From positions 62,001-126,000 of the forward strand of contig NZ_PPDE01000008.1 of NCBI RefSeq assembly GCF_002959915.1: 64,000 nucleotides of DNA, written 5' to 3'. The notes under the pieces were generated by a model that ran no database searches, had not been told where the DNA came from, and saw only the letters and a list, made by a program, of their open reading frames with translations. Of this stretch, positions 1 through 9,098 are shown piece by piece. The first letter of the stretch is position 1, and each line of letters opens with the position of its first letter. The position numbers were made by a program, and so were the translations under genes. The DNA is from Veillonella atypica KON (GTDB taxonomy: Bacteria > Bacillota > Negativicutes > Veillonellales > Veillonellaceae).

Positions 1-188
1 ATCGTTTTAATATGACCATATCGGTACCAACATTAAATGCATTTCATTTAGGGGAAATTATGTTCATGCATTGTTGGGCTGTGTATTTTGAATCAATTTT
101 AGCTGGTGTTGATGCCTTTGATCAACCTGGTGTTGAAGTTTATAAACGCTTGATTGGTCCAAAACTTCAAGCTATGAAAAAGTTGTAG
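1..188 (+). CDS. pgi: Glucose-6-phosphate isomerase, C-terminal end (partial)
   Basis: Only the last 61 or so codons are present; the gene enters from the left edge and is read in the frame starting at base 3. The visible end contains HLGEIMFMHCWAVYFE and FDQPGVEVYKR, which match the C-terminal helix region of phosphoglucose isomerase, where FDQPGVExYK is highly conserved. The enzyme interconverts glucose-6-P and fructose-6-P in the cytoplasm. galE follows after 22 bp, so the two probably share a transcript that supplies sugar phosphates and UDP-sugars. The family call rests on this tail alone. Confidence 0.85.
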   Translation, partial: RFNMTISVPTLNAFHLGEIMFMHCWAVYFESILAGVDAFDQPGVEVYKRLIGPKLQAMKKL

Positions 189-210
189 TTATTAATGGGG
201 GAGTAAGTAT

Positions 211-1200
211 ATGAATATTTTAGTAACAGGTGGTGCTGGTTATATAGGTAGTCATACGGTTAGAGCATTAATACAGGCTGGTTTTACACCTATTGTCGTT
301 GATAATTTTTCACGTGGTCACCGTAGTGCTATTCCTAAAGGGGTTAAGGTTATAGAGTTAGATATTGCAGATTCAAAACTTGTCAATATCATGAAAGATA
401 ATAATATAAAGGGGATTATGCATTTTGCGGCACATTCTCAAGTAGGAGAGTCTATGATTAATCCATCTATTTATTATGAAAATAATGTGGTTGGATCTTA
501 TCGATTAATAGAATCTGCAAGACAGGCAGGAGTCCAATATTTTGTATTTTCAAGTACAGCTGCTGTTTACGGTGAACCGGAAGAGGTACCTATTGTAGAA
601 ACCGCTAAGTTACAGCCAACTAATGTATATGGTCGTACTAAGCTAATGATTGAAGAAATGCTTCATGACTATAGTGCTATTTATGGCTCTACTTATGTAG
701 CGTTACGTTATTTTAATGCTGCAGGTGCAGATGAAAGTGGCAATATTGGTGAAGATCATTCTCCAGAAACTCATTTAATTCCATTAGTATTAGAGGCCGC
801 TTTAAAAAAGAGACCTCATATTACGGTTTTTGGAACTGATTATGATACTAGTGATGGTACATGTATTCGAGATTATATTCATGTTACTGATTTGGCATCT
901 GCTCATGTATTAGCTATGAATTACTTAATTAATGGCGGTGGATCAAGAGCTTTTAATTTGGGTAGTGGCAATGGTTTTTCTGTAAAGGATATTATTGAAA
1001 CAGCTAAAAATGTAACTAAAATTGATATTCCCGTGGAGTATGGTGATCGTCGCGCAGGGGACCCAAGTACATTAATCGCATCTTCAGATTGCATTAAGAA
1101 TGTTCTAGGCTGGAATCCACAACATAGTGAATTATCACACATCATAGGGGATGCATGGCGTTGGCATCAATCTCATCCAATGGGTTATGATGATAAATAA
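211..1200 (+). CDS. galE: UDP-glucose 4-epimerase
   Basis: This 329-residue extended SDR has the usual GalE length. The Rossmann motif GGAGYIG lies at residues 7-13, the catalytic serine/threonine in SSTAAVYG near 114-121, and the YxxxK pair at Y140 and K144. It interconverts UDP-glucose and UDP-galactose in the cytoplasm with tightly bound NAD. The ATG is preceded by GGGGGAG. It follows pgi closely and ends before a strong terminator, so it looks like the last gene of that operon. It probably supplies UDP-galactose to the polysaccharide locus near 10-27 kb (inference). Confidence 0.93.
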   Translation: MNILVTGGAGYIGSHTVRALIQAGFTPIVVDNFSRGHRSAIPKGVKVIELDIADSKLVNIMKDNNIKGIMHFAAHSQVGESMINPSIYYENNVVGSYRLIESARQAGVQYFVFSSTAAVYGEPEEVPIVETAKLQPTNVYGRTKLMIEEMLHDYSAIYGSTYVALRYFNAAGADESGNIGEDHSPETHLIPLVLEAALKKRPHITVFGTDYDTSDGTCIRDYIHVTDLASAHVLAMNYLINGGGSRAFNLGSGNGFSVKDIIETAKNVTKIDIPVEYGDRRAGDPSTLIASSDCIKNVLGWNPQHSELSHIIGDAWRWHQSHPMGYDDK

Positions 1201-1230
1201 AACTTTATAACTGATATTTTATGATTTGTC

Positions 1231-1275
1231 AAGGACACTAATAGTCACGGGGGTGACTATTAGTGTCCTTTTTTT
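1231..1275 (+). terminator. Rho-independent terminator after galE
   Basis: A perfect 18-bp stem (1231-1248 pairing with 1253-1270) closes a GGGG loop and runs into a T tract to 1275. It separates the pgi-galE transcript from the secretin genes. Confidence 0.95.
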
Positions 1276-1346
1276 ATGTATATTTGTGTTGCATACTGAT
1301 ACTAGATAGATATTTTAATTCCACTATGTGAAAGGAGTCCTGATGA

Positions 1347-1994
1347 ATGAACATACAGGAACGTTTACGAGAAAAATTGTATCCTTATGTGACTCAATGT
1401 AAACGATACAAGAAGAGTCTAGGTGTATTGTTTGTATTAGGTGGAATAGCAATTGGTTGGGGCATATTCTATACACCCGAGGCTGATTATGTCCAGATGG
1501 AGCCTGATTCAACGTCAATGTCGAAATCAGAAGATAAATCTCATGAAATAACATTGTTATACAGTACGAGTAATAACTTGCGAGCTCTTCCTTGGCGTGA
1601 GGTATTAGGCGAATCATTAGACAAAAGTAATGTATCTTCAATATATATGATGGATGAAGAACATAGCGGTGGAGGTCAGCAGAACCTAAATAATAAAGAT
1701 GATTCATCAAAGGTAAAACAAGGTAAACGGAGACATAGTCAGAAGAAAGTAGACCAAGATAGCAGTTCTAGTGCAGAACCAGTTACAACAAAACATAATA
1801 AGCAGAAAACAATTCATGTTAATGGCGTAATACATGGGCCTCAATGGGCTGTAATTTTAAGCAGTGGCACAGAATCTACTGTTGTTATGGAAGGAGATTC
1901 TTGGCATGGTGTAAAGGTAATTAATGTAGATGAAAATGGTGTAACCCTTGATGAAGGAGGCAATGTACGATGTGTATCTATTGGCGAATCATGA
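1347..1994 (+). CDS. GspC/PilP-like single-pass membrane protein
   Basis: The 215-residue protein has a short basic cytoplasmic N-terminus, one membrane segment at about residues 25-42, and a long polar, lysine- and serine-rich linker at about 45-150. A compact C-terminal domain follows at about 155-215, with a pattern like GVIHGPQWAVIL, VVMEGDSWHGVKV and GVTLDEGG. That order matches type II secretion GspC or type IV pilus PilP proteins, whose small beta domain contacts the secretin N-terminus. The next gene is a secretin and overlaps it, which supports the pairing. AAAGGAG lies 9 bp before the chosen ATG; another ATG 4 bp upstream is out of frame. The family assignment is by pattern and position, not a strong motif. 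Confidence 0.6.
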   Translation: MNIQERLREKLYPYVTQCKRYKKSLGVLFVLGGIAIGWGIFYTPEADYVQMEPDSTSMSKSEDKSHEITLLYSTSNNLRALPWREVLGESLDKSNVSSIYMMDEEHSGGGQQNLNNKDDSSKVKQGKRRHSQKKVDQDSSSSAEPVTTKHNKQKTIHVNGVIHGPQWAVILSSGTESTVVMEGDSWHGVKVINVDENGVTLDEGGNVRCVSIGES

Positions 1995-3169
1995 TTATAG
2001 TTTTACTCTTAGGTGTAATAGAAAATCCTTGTGTATGGGCGAAAGAATCGATACATGTACAACAATCTGAGTCAGGTCAAAATACATATAGTATGACGGT
2101 TAGCAAGGCGCCTTTGTCCGATGTGGTAGAGGCCATCAGTCGTAGTTATAAGATTGATATACTAGGCATTAATACATTAAATGGAATTGTGACAGGAACG
2201 ATACATGGTAAGTCGCCATTAGACATGCTACATCATTTAGGGGATATGTATCATTTTGATATACAGGATGATCAGGGCGTGGTAACCGTTACAGGGCATT
2301 CTAGTGCTAAGGAGCATCGTCATGTAGTGGTAGTAGAACCAAAGATGGCATCATCGACATCGCTAGAATCTGTCATAAAAACAGTAGTACCTAATGGAAA
2401 ATTCGCTGTGCATAAGGAAACGAATCAGATTGTATTAAATGTAACAGGAGACGAGGAAAAAGGGGTAAACTCTATCATTCAATCTGTAGATAGAGATATG
2501 AAACAAGTGCGCTTGGAAGCCACCATTATGGCTATGGAGCATTCCTATACGAAGGAGACGGGATTTAGATGGTCCTGGTTGAGTTTAACCGGACATGGTA
2601 ATGATAAGACAAATTCCTATGGTGCTATTTCTTTTGGAAAAGCTCCAGATGGGGAAGCTTATAAATTTTTTGTTAAACCTGAGCTTAGCCTTTTAGAAAC
2701 ATCGGGAAAGGCAGTTGTTATTGCAACCCCTTCCATTATGGCCTTAAATGGTGAAGCCGCACATATTTTGATAGGTGAACGAATTCCTGTAATCGAAGAG
2801 TCAATTTCTAATGGTGAAAGAAAAAGATCCATTCATTACGAAGAGGTCGGTATTAAACTTGACTATACACCGGTAGTAACGAAAAATGGTACCATTGATA
2901 CGTCTATACGAGCTGAGGTGAGTTCACCCATTATGGTATCTGAGATGAAATCTTATAAAATAACCACTCGACAAGCACAGACTAGAGTGCGTCTACAACC
3001 GGGAGAAGTACTGGTCATAGGTGGCTTAATGGATAATCGTGATCAAAAACAGATTGAAAAAATCCCAATACTCGGTGATATCCCTTTATTAGGTAAATTA
3101 TTTAGACATAGCCGGAAGACAAAGGATAGCGTGGAAATGGTCATTTTTGTGAAAGCGACTGTGGTATAA
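1970..3169 (+). CDS. Short secretin (GspD/PilQ type)
   Basis: This 399-residue protein has a hydrophobic N-terminal signal ending near VWA (about residue 24) and a small STN/N0-like domain at about 40-100. The secretin domain occupies the C-terminal half, with VIATPSIMALNGE, RVRLQPGEVLVIGGL and IPILGDIPLLGKLF. Secretins form the outer-membrane ring of type II secretion and type IV pilus systems. At about 400 residues it is shorter than PilQ or GspD (600-750), so most N-domains are missing. Its start overlaps the preceding gene by 25 bp; AAGGAGG 9 bp upstream favours 1970 over the in-frame ATG at 1991. No other pilus or secretion gene lies nearby. Confidence 0.85.
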   Translation: MCIYWRIMIIVLLLGVIENPCVWAKESIHVQQSESGQNTYSMTVSKAPLSDVVEAISRSYKIDILGINTLNGIVTGTIHGKSPLDMLHHLGDMYHFDIQDDQGVVTVTGHSSAKEHRHVVVVEPKMASSTSLESVIKTVVPNGKFAVHKETNQIVLNVTGDEEKGVNSIIQSVDRDMKQVRLEATIMAMEHSYTKETGFRWSWLSLTGHGNDKTNSYGAISFGKAPDGEAYKFFVKPELSLLETSGKAVVIATPSIMALNGEAAHILIGERIPVIEESISNGERKRSIHYEEVGIKLDYTPVVTKNGTIDTSIRAEVSSPIMVSEMKSYKITTRQAQTRVRLQPGEVLVIGGLMDNRDQKQIEKIPILGDIPLLGKLFRHSRKTKDSVEMVIFVKATVV

Positions 3170-3201
3170 TAATAGTTACGGAATGATAAAGGAGGTATTG
3201 A

Positions 3202-5118
3202 ATGGAACGCATTCGAATGATCGGCCTAGGAAAATCATTTGGGGTGCGCCAAGTGTTTTCCAATGTGTCCTTTGAAATAAAAGAAGGCGATAGAATTGCC
3301 TTGGTTGGCCCTAATGGGGCTGGTAAATCAACACTGTTGAAATGTATCCTCGGTATTGAGGAATTAGATGAAGGCCAAGTTGTAATGTCTCCTGTGGCAA
3401 GCATTGGCTATTTGCAACAAGATGTTAACTTAGGTGATGCTAGTTTAGCTGAAGAAATAGAAACAGCTTGGGAAGATGTTCATGCATTAGAAAATAAATT
3501 ACAAGAGTTAACCACATATTTAGAGACTCATGAGGCTAGTGAAAGTGACTTACAACGCTTAGACTATTTACAAAATCGATTGGAATGGTTAGGTGGTTAT
3601 GACTATGAACAAAAAACAAAACGCATAGTCTATGGTCTTGGTTTTACCGATGAAGATCTATATAAACCGGCTAATGCATTTTCTGGGGGTCAAAAAACGC
3701 GTATTAATTTGGCGAAGGCCTTAGTACGGAGTCCAGATTTTTTATTCCTCGACGAACCGACAAACCATTTGGATATGGAAATGTTGGAGTGGTTAGAAGG
3801 TTATCTATCATCCTATCGAGGCGGCATTCTGATCGTCAGCCATGACCGGTATTTCATGGATCGCATCGTTACTGGTGTGGTAGAACTAGATCATCACAAG
3901 GCCACAACATATCGCGGTAATTATAGTCGCTATGTGGCACAACGAGAAGAACGTTTAAAAGCAGATACGATTGCTTATGAAAAGCAGCAAGAATATATTA
4001 AGAAAACAGAAGAGTATATTGATAAGTATCGCGCTGGTATTAAGTCTAAGATGGCAAGAGGTCGCCAATCTCAACTAAATCGATTAGAACGACTAGAGGC
4101 TCCTGAAACTTCACATTCGTTAGATTTTAAATTTCCACCGGCTGCTATGAGTGCTGATAAGGTACTTGTATTAGATCATGTGTCTATTGGCTACAAAACG
4201 GATAATCCAATCATTGATGATGTATCTGTAGTTGTAAGGCGCGGCGAATCTGTTGCATTGATCGGTCCTAATGGGGCTGGTAAATCTACCATGGTGAAAG
4301 CTATTGTAGGGGAGTTATTCCCTACAGAAGGTCATATCGATATTGGCAATCGTGTACAAGTGGGCTATTTTTCACAAGAACATGAAGAATTACACGATCG
4401 GTGGCAAGTGGTAGATGAGATTATCAATAATTATAATTTCACCGAAGAGAAAGCTCGCAATGTACTAGGATCATTCCTATTTAAAGGGGATGATGTATTT
4501 AAACTAGTAGGTGATTTATCCGGTGGTGAACGAGCGCGTTTAGCTCTGTTAAAATTATTCTTACAAGGTGATAATTTCCTCATTCTTGATGAACCTACTA
4601 ACCATTTAGACGTACCTACCCGTGAAATAGTCGAACGTGCGTTGCAGCAATTTGGTGGTACGTGTTTTATTATTTCCCATGACCGGTATTTCTTAGATCA
4701 AGTATCTACAAGAACATTGGTATTAGAGAATAAAGGTCTTACTGAATACTTAGGTAATTATTCTTACTATAAAGAGAAATTAAAAGAGCAACAGGATATA
4801 GCTGCTCTTACAGAAGTAGTAGAAGAAGTAGCTAAGGAAGATGTGAAATCTGAAGCTAAAACCATTTCTACATCTCCATCTGATGATCCTAAGAAAAAAA
4901 CAAATACATACATGGTTGAAAAGCAATTAGCTGAAGTGGAAGAAGAAATTGCTAGATTAGAGGCGACCACGAAAATGTATGAAGTACAATTAGCAAATCC
5001 TGTAGTCCAACAAGATTTAGCGGAGATGGAAAACATATCTAAGCAGCTTTCAGATACGGAAAGCAACTTACAAAAGTTGTATGAGAAATGGGAACATTTT
5101 TCAGAATTATTAGCATAA
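3202..5118 (+). CDS. ABC-F family ATPase
   Basis: This soluble 638-residue protein contains two ABC ATPase domains and no membrane segments. Walker A motifs GPNGAGKST lie at 36-44 and about 355-363. Signature motifs FSGGQ and LSGGE and Walker B sequences LFLDEPTNHLD and LILDEPTNHLD are all present. A charged linker between the domains and a C-terminal coiled coil rich in E and K (about 540-638) are typical of Uup/YfmR-type ABC-F factors. These act on the ribosomal E site during translation or confer target protection. AAAGGAGG precedes the ATG. The subfamily cannot be fixed by eye, so no symbol is given. Confidence 0.9.
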   Translation: MERIRMIGLGKSFGVRQVFSNVSFEIKEGDRIALVGPNGAGKSTLLKCILGIEELDEGQVVMSPVASIGYLQQDVNLGDASLAEEIETAWEDVHALENKLQELTTYLETHEASESDLQRLDYLQNRLEWLGGYDYEQKTKRIVYGLGFTDEDLYKPANAFSGGQKTRINLAKALVRSPDFLFLDEPTNHLDMEMLEWLEGYLSSYRGGILIVSHDRYFMDRIVTGVVELDHHKATTYRGNYSRYVAQREERLKADTIAYEKQQEYIKKTEEYIDKYRAGIKSKMARGRQSQLNRLERLEAPETSHSLDFKFPPAAMSADKVLVLDHVSIGYKTDNPIIDDVSVVVRRGESVALIGPNGAGKSTMVKAIVGELFPTEGHIDIGNRVQVGYFSQEHEELHDRWQVVDEIINNYNFTEEKARNVLGSFLFKGDDVFKLVGDLSGGERARLALLKLFLQGDNFLILDEPTNHLDVPTREIVERALQQFGGTCFIISHDRYFLDQVSTRTLVLENKGLTEYLGNYSYYKEKLKEQQDIAALTEVVEEVAKEDVKSEAKTISTSPSDDPKKKTNTYMVEKQLAEVEEEIARLEATTKMYEVQLANPVVQQDLAEMENISKQLSDTESNLQKLYEKWEHFSELLA

Positions 5119-5174
5119 TAAATAAAAATTATAAGGTGTTTATCTGAATTCTATAGAAGATATACATGATTTAA

Positions 5175-5204
5175 TTGACAAACATAAAAAATATTTCATA
5201 ATAT
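5175..5204 (+). promoter_or_regulatory. Sigma-A-type promoter for the liv operon
   Basis: A perfect -35 TTGACA (5175-5180) is followed 18 bp later by TAATAT (5199-5204). The spacer is AT-rich. It lies about 65 bp before the substrate-binding protein gene. Confidence 0.75.
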
Positions 5205-5266
5205 AGAAGTATATATAATTTATACTATTATAGTTGCTATTATTGTGATTAAAGGAAGGGTGTAAC

Positions 5267-6415
5267 ATGAATAAATCCATGTTAAAAAAAGCAGCCATTT
5301 TTGGCCTTGCTGGTGTAATGGCGGTTGCTGCTGGTTGTGGTAGCAATAAAGATGCAGGTAATGCAAATAATAATGAAGCGAAAATCGCATTGTTAACAAC
5401 GACAACAGGTGGTGCTGCTGCGTATGGCGAATCTATCAAAGCTGGTGCAGAATTGGCTGTTAGCGAAATCAATGCAGATGCTAACAATGTAAAAATTAAT
5501 TTGCTCGTTGAAGATACTAAAGGTGATAAAAACGAAGCGATTAATGCGATGAATAAAGTAATTTCTAAAGATAAAGTGGTAGGTGTTATTGGCCCTATGT
5601 TATCTGGTGAAATGATGGCTGCTGGCCCTGTAGCAAATAAAAGTAAAGTCGTAGCTCTTGGCACATCTACAACAGCTGAAGGTATTACTGATATTGGCGA
5701 TTACATTTTCCGTAATGCTGTACCAGAATCCTTGGCAGTAGATACTGCAATTAAAGAAGCACATAAAACTTTGAACTTTAAAACTGCAGCTATTATGTAC
5801 TCCAACAACAATGACCAAATGGTATCTGTAAATAATACAGCTCGTAAAGCATTGGAAGCTGAAGGTGTACAAATCGTTGATACTGAAACATTCGCAGATA
5901 AAGATACAGACTTCTCTGCACAATTAACTAAGATTCAACAAGCTAATCCTGATGTAATCGTTGTTGCTTCTCTATACCAAGAAGGCGCATTGATTATGAA
6001 AAAAATGCGTGAAATGGGTATGAAACAACCTGTAGTTGGTTCCAATGGCTTCAACAGTCCTGAATTTATTAAAATCGCAGGTGCTGCAGCTGATGGTGTT
6101 ATCGTAGGTACACCTTGGTTCCCTAACAAAGATGACCAAAAGGTAAAAGATTTCCGTAAAGCTTATAAAGATAAATACGGTAAAGAACCAGATCAATTCG
6201 CAGCGCAAGCTTACGATGCAGTTTACTTGTATGAAGCAGCATTGAAAAAATCTGGCTCCACCACAGATCGCGAAAAATTCCGCGAAGCATTGAAAAATAT
6301 TGCCGACTTCGTTGGTGTAACAGGTCAATTCAAATTCAATGACCACCGCGACCCTTCCATGGAAGTTCAAGTATTGCAAATTAGAAACGGTCAATTTGAC
6401 GCATTAAAAAAATAA
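5267..6415 (+). CDS. livJ: Branched-chain amino-acid ABC transporter, substrate-binding lipoprotein
   Basis: The 382-residue protein begins with a lipoprotein signal peptide whose lipobox ends at Cys24 (VAAGC). A Gly/Asn/Ala-rich spacer leads into a type I periplasmic binding fold, with KIALLTTTTGGAAAYGESIKAGAELA and VVGVIGPMLSGEMMAAGPVA as recognisable LivJ-type elements. It should capture leucine, isoleucine, valine or a related amino acid outside the inner membrane and deliver it to the permease. It is the first gene of a five-gene LivJHMGF set, and GGAAGGG lies upstream of the ATG. Substrate specificity is not readable from the sequence. Confidence 0.9.
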   Translation: MNKSMLKKAAIFGLAGVMAVAAGCGSNKDAGNANNNEAKIALLTTTTGGAAAYGESIKAGAELAVSEINADANNVKINLLVEDTKGDKNEAINAMNKVISKDKVVGVIGPMLSGEMMAAGPVANKSKVVALGTSTTAEGITDIGDYIFRNAVPESLAVDTAIKEAHKTLNFKTAAIMYSNNNDQMVSVNNTARKALEAEGVQIVDTETFADKDTDFSAQLTKIQQANPDVIVVASLYQEGALIMKKMREMGMKQPVVGSNGFNSPEFIKIAGAAADGVIVGTPWFPNKDDQKVKDFRKAYKDKYGKEPDQFAAQAYDAVYLYEAALKKSGSTTDREKFREALKNIADFVGVTGQFKFNDHRDPSMEVQVLQIRNGQFDALKK

Positions 6416-6431
6416 AAGTTGAGGTAGTATA

Positions 6432-7313
6432 GTGTTTTTACAACAATTAGTTAACGGGTTAACCCTCGGTAGCTTATATGCTGTACTCGCTATTGGCTTA
6501 ACACTTGTGTTTGGCGTTTTAAATATCATCAACATGGCACACGGAGGCATCTTTATGATAGGTGCCTTCGTTGGTCTTTTTATGGTAACTGTTTTTGACG
6601 TAAACATATTTGTAGCCCTTATCGTAGCGATGGCTGTAGGTGCCGTACTAGGTTACTTATTAGAATTTGTGGCGTTACGCCCACTACGTAAGAAAAAGGT
6701 GTCTCACTTAGCACCACTTATCAGCACCATTGGTGTTTCCATCTTCCTTGAAAGTTTGGCATTATTATTATGGGGTCCTCAAACTAGATCCTTCCCACCA
6801 GATTATATTGGTGGACTTATCGACTTTGGGGTATTTAAAATCTCCATGGTGCAAATTATCGGTTTAGGTGTTTCTGTTCTCTTAATGATTATTTTGAATG
6901 TGGTTATTAAAAAGACTAAGATTGGTAAAGCCATTCGTGCCGTATCCATGAGCACGGAAACAGCAGCTCTCTTAGGCATCAATCCAACGATGATTATTTC
7001 TGTTACCGTTATGATTGCTTCCGCTTTAGGTGCAGCTGCCGGTGTACTTGTTGGCCTTTCCTTCAATGCTATTGAGCCTACCATGGGTGTTATCATAGGC
7101 TTTAAAGGCTTGGCTGTACTTATCCTAGGAGGTCTTGGCAATATTACTGGCGCCATGGTAGGTGGCTTTATCTTGGGCATTGCGGAAATCTTCTCCGTTG
7201 CTTATGGTGCATCTACATTCCGTGATGCGGTAGCCTTCGGTTTAATCATTGTCTTATTATTCTGGAGACCACAAGGTTTATTTGGTTCTAAAGATAAGGG
7301 GGGCAGACCATAA
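6432..7313 (+). CDS. livH: Branched-chain amino-acid ABC transporter permease LivH
   Basis: This 293-residue membrane protein has about eight hydrophobic segments. It opens with LVNGLTLGSLYAVLAIGLTL, the characteristic LivH N-terminus. The cytoplasmic coupling loop TETAALLGINP lies at about 181-191. The start codon is GTG at 6432, preceded by TTGAGGTAG. It pairs with LivM to form the translocation channel. The gene sits 16 bp after the binding protein and overlaps livM by one base. Confidence 0.92.
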   Translation: MFLQQLVNGLTLGSLYAVLAIGLTLVFGVLNIINMAHGGIFMIGAFVGLFMVTVFDVNIFVALIVAMAVGAVLGYLLEFVALRPLRKKKVSHLAPLISTIGVSIFLESLALLLWGPQTRSFPPDYIGGLIDFGVFKISMVQIIGLGVSVLLMIILNVVIKKTKIGKAIRAVSMSTETAALLGINPTMIISVTVMIASALGAAAGVLVGLSFNAIEPTMGVIIGFKGLAVLILGGLGNITGAMVGGFILGIAEIFSVAYGASTFRDAVAFGLIIVLLFWRPQGLFGSKDKGGRP

Positions 7314-8323
7314 TGGATATTTTTAACCCTTATTATCTACAAATTGTGATGTTTTTCATCATCAATGCCATCCTTGGTATCTCTATTTATTTCACCCTTG
7401 CTAGTGGACAATTATCCCTTGGGGCAGCTGGTTTCATGAGTGTTGGTGCATATGTGGGTGCATTGCTTTCTTTGAAAGCTGATTTACCTATCGTAGTTGG
7501 TATTTTAGCAGGTGGCTTTGTAGCTGCTTTAGTTGCCGTTATCATCGGTTTGCCAACAACTCGATTGAAAGGTCTATATCTTGCCATCGCCACACTTGGT
7601 TTTGGTGAAGTCGTGCGTGTTATCTTCTTGAACTTAGATGTGACAAATGGTGCTCTTGGTCTATCCGGCATTCCATCTATTCCTCAAGAATTGACAAATT
7701 TTGCTTACGAAATTGATATTGATGGCCTTATGGGAATTGATGCGGTTGCATGGGGCAACATTATGGCTATCATTATTTTACTAATCGTTTTGATTTTTAT
7801 TATTGCTTTCTGTGTACGTATCAACAATAGCCGTGTCGGTCGTGCCTTTGCCGCTATTAAGGCAGATGATCATGCTGCTGAGTTGATGGGGATTAATGTA
7901 GTGTACTATAAAATGATGGCTTTCATCATCGGCGCATTTATCGCCGGTATTGGTGGTGGTTTGTATGCTCATATTACAAACTTTATCAACCCTACAGACT
8001 TCAGTTATCATAAAGTAGTACAAATCTTATTGTTCCCTGTATTTGGCGGTTCTAATGTAGTATGGGGCTCCGTACTCGGTTCTTTCATTCTTACATTGTT
8101 GCCAGAAGTATTGCGTTTCTTATCCGACTATCGCGATATCATTTATGGTGCATTGTTAGTCATTTTGATGGCTGTTCGTCCAGATGGTATTTTAACCGAA
8201 TCTATGGTAGATAAGATTAGCCGTAAATTAGGCTTTAAAAAAGCTCCATACATTCCTGAAACACAAGTATTAACAGAACGTTTTGAAGCGTATAAACGTA
8301 AACAACAAGATAAACAAGGATAG
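7313..8323 (+). CDS. livM: Branched-chain amino-acid ABC transporter permease LivM
   Basis: This 336-residue polytopic protein opens with repeated hydrophobic segments containing TLASGQLSLGAAGFMSVGAY, a hallmark of LivM. The coupling loop AIKADDHAAELMGINV interacts with the ATPases. The last 35 residues are charged and cytoplasmic. Its ATG overlaps the livH stop (TAATG), indicating translational coupling. It forms the second half of the permease. Confidence 0.92.
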   Translation: MDIFNPYYLQIVMFFIINAILGISIYFTLASGQLSLGAAGFMSVGAYVGALLSLKADLPIVVGILAGGFVAALVAVIIGLPTTRLKGLYLAIATLGFGEVVRVIFLNLDVTNGALGLSGIPSIPQELTNFAYEIDIDGLMGIDAVAWGNIMAIIILLIVLIFIIAFCVRINNSRVGRAFAAIKADDHAAELMGINVVYYKMMAFIIGAFIAGIGGGLYAHITNFINPTDFSYHKVVQILLFPVFGGSNVVWGSVLGSFILTLLPEVLRFLSDYRDIIYGALLVILMAVRPDGILTESMVDKISRKLGFKKAPYIPETQVLTERFEAYKRKQQDKQG

Positions 8324-8335
8324 GAGGGGAACTGA

Positions 8336-9097
8336 ATGCTATTAGAATTAAATGACGTAAGTAAAAGCTTTGGTGGCGTTGCAGCTCTCACAGGCATATC
8401 CTTTGGTGTTAAGCAAGGTGAAGTGTTTGGTGTTATCGGACCAAATGGTGCTGGTAAGACTACACTCTTTAACTTGATTACAGGTGTATTCCCTGTAAGT
8501 TCTGGCGAAATTGTATTTGATGGTATGTCTGTTGTAGGCATTAAACCGCATAGAACGGTAGAAATGGGCATTGCTCGTACATTCCAAAATATTCGACTTT
8601 TTGGCAATATGACAGCTTTGGAAACAGTATTAACTGGTATGCATTGCCGAACTGGTTCTGGTTTCGTTGCTAGTTTCTTAAGAACAAAACGCCAACGTAT
8701 TGAAGAAGAACGTTGTCGTGGCATTGCCTATGAATTTTTAAAACTTGTAGGTCTTGAAGAAGATGCTGAAGAAGTTGCTACATCATTACCATATGGCAAA
8801 CAACGTCGTCTCGAAATCGCGCGTGCTTTAGCTACACATCCTCAATTGATTTTACTTGATGAACCAGCAGCAGGTATGAATGATAGTGAAACGGAAGCGT
8901 TACGCCAATTGATTGGTAAAATTCGCGACTTAGGTATTACTGTTGTCGTAATTGAACATGCCATGGAATTGATGATGAATATCTGTGACCGTTTGGTGGT
9001 ATTCAATTTTGGTAAAAAGATTGCTGAAGGTACACCTCAAGAAATTCAAAATAATGAGGCTGTTATCGAAGCATACTTAGGTAAAGAGGAGGTGTAA
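8336..9097 (+). CDS. livG: Branched-chain amino-acid ABC transporter ATPase LivG
   Basis: This 253-residue ABC ATPase has Walker A GPNGAGKT at 35-42 and Walker B LILLDEPAAGMN. The signature is LPYGKQRRLEIARAL, the LivG variant of LSGGQ. FGGVAAL near the start and ARTFQNIRLF in the Q-loop region are also typical. It powers the LivHM permease from the cytoplasmic side. AGGAGGGG lies 7 bp before the ATG. Confidence 0.93.
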   Translation: MLLELNDVSKSFGGVAALTGISFGVKQGEVFGVIGPNGAGKTTLFNLITGVFPVSSGEIVFDGMSVVGIKPHRTVEMGIARTFQNIRLFGNMTALETVLTGMHCRTGSGFVASFLRTKRQRIEEERCRGIAYEFLKLVGLEEDAEEVATSLPYGKQRRLEIARALATHPQLILLDEPAAGMNDSETEALRQLIGKIRDLGITVVVIEHAMELMMNICDRLVVFNFGKKIAEGTPQEIQNNEAVIEAYLGKEEV

Positions 9098-9098
9098 T

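Noticed and set aside
1324-1710. 128-codon minus-strand frame opposite the GspC-like gene
   Set aside because: No Shine-Dalgarno, and it lies opposite a plausible + strand gene with a good start and coupled neighbour.
5140-5664. 174-codon minus-strand frame across the liv promoter and livJ start
   Set aside because: It is Ala/Ser/Leu-rich only because it mirrors livJ; the + strand has a promoter, lipobox and family motifs.
8143-8724. 193-codon minus-strand frame across livM and livG
   Set aside because: It runs antisense to two recognised genes and has no start signal.
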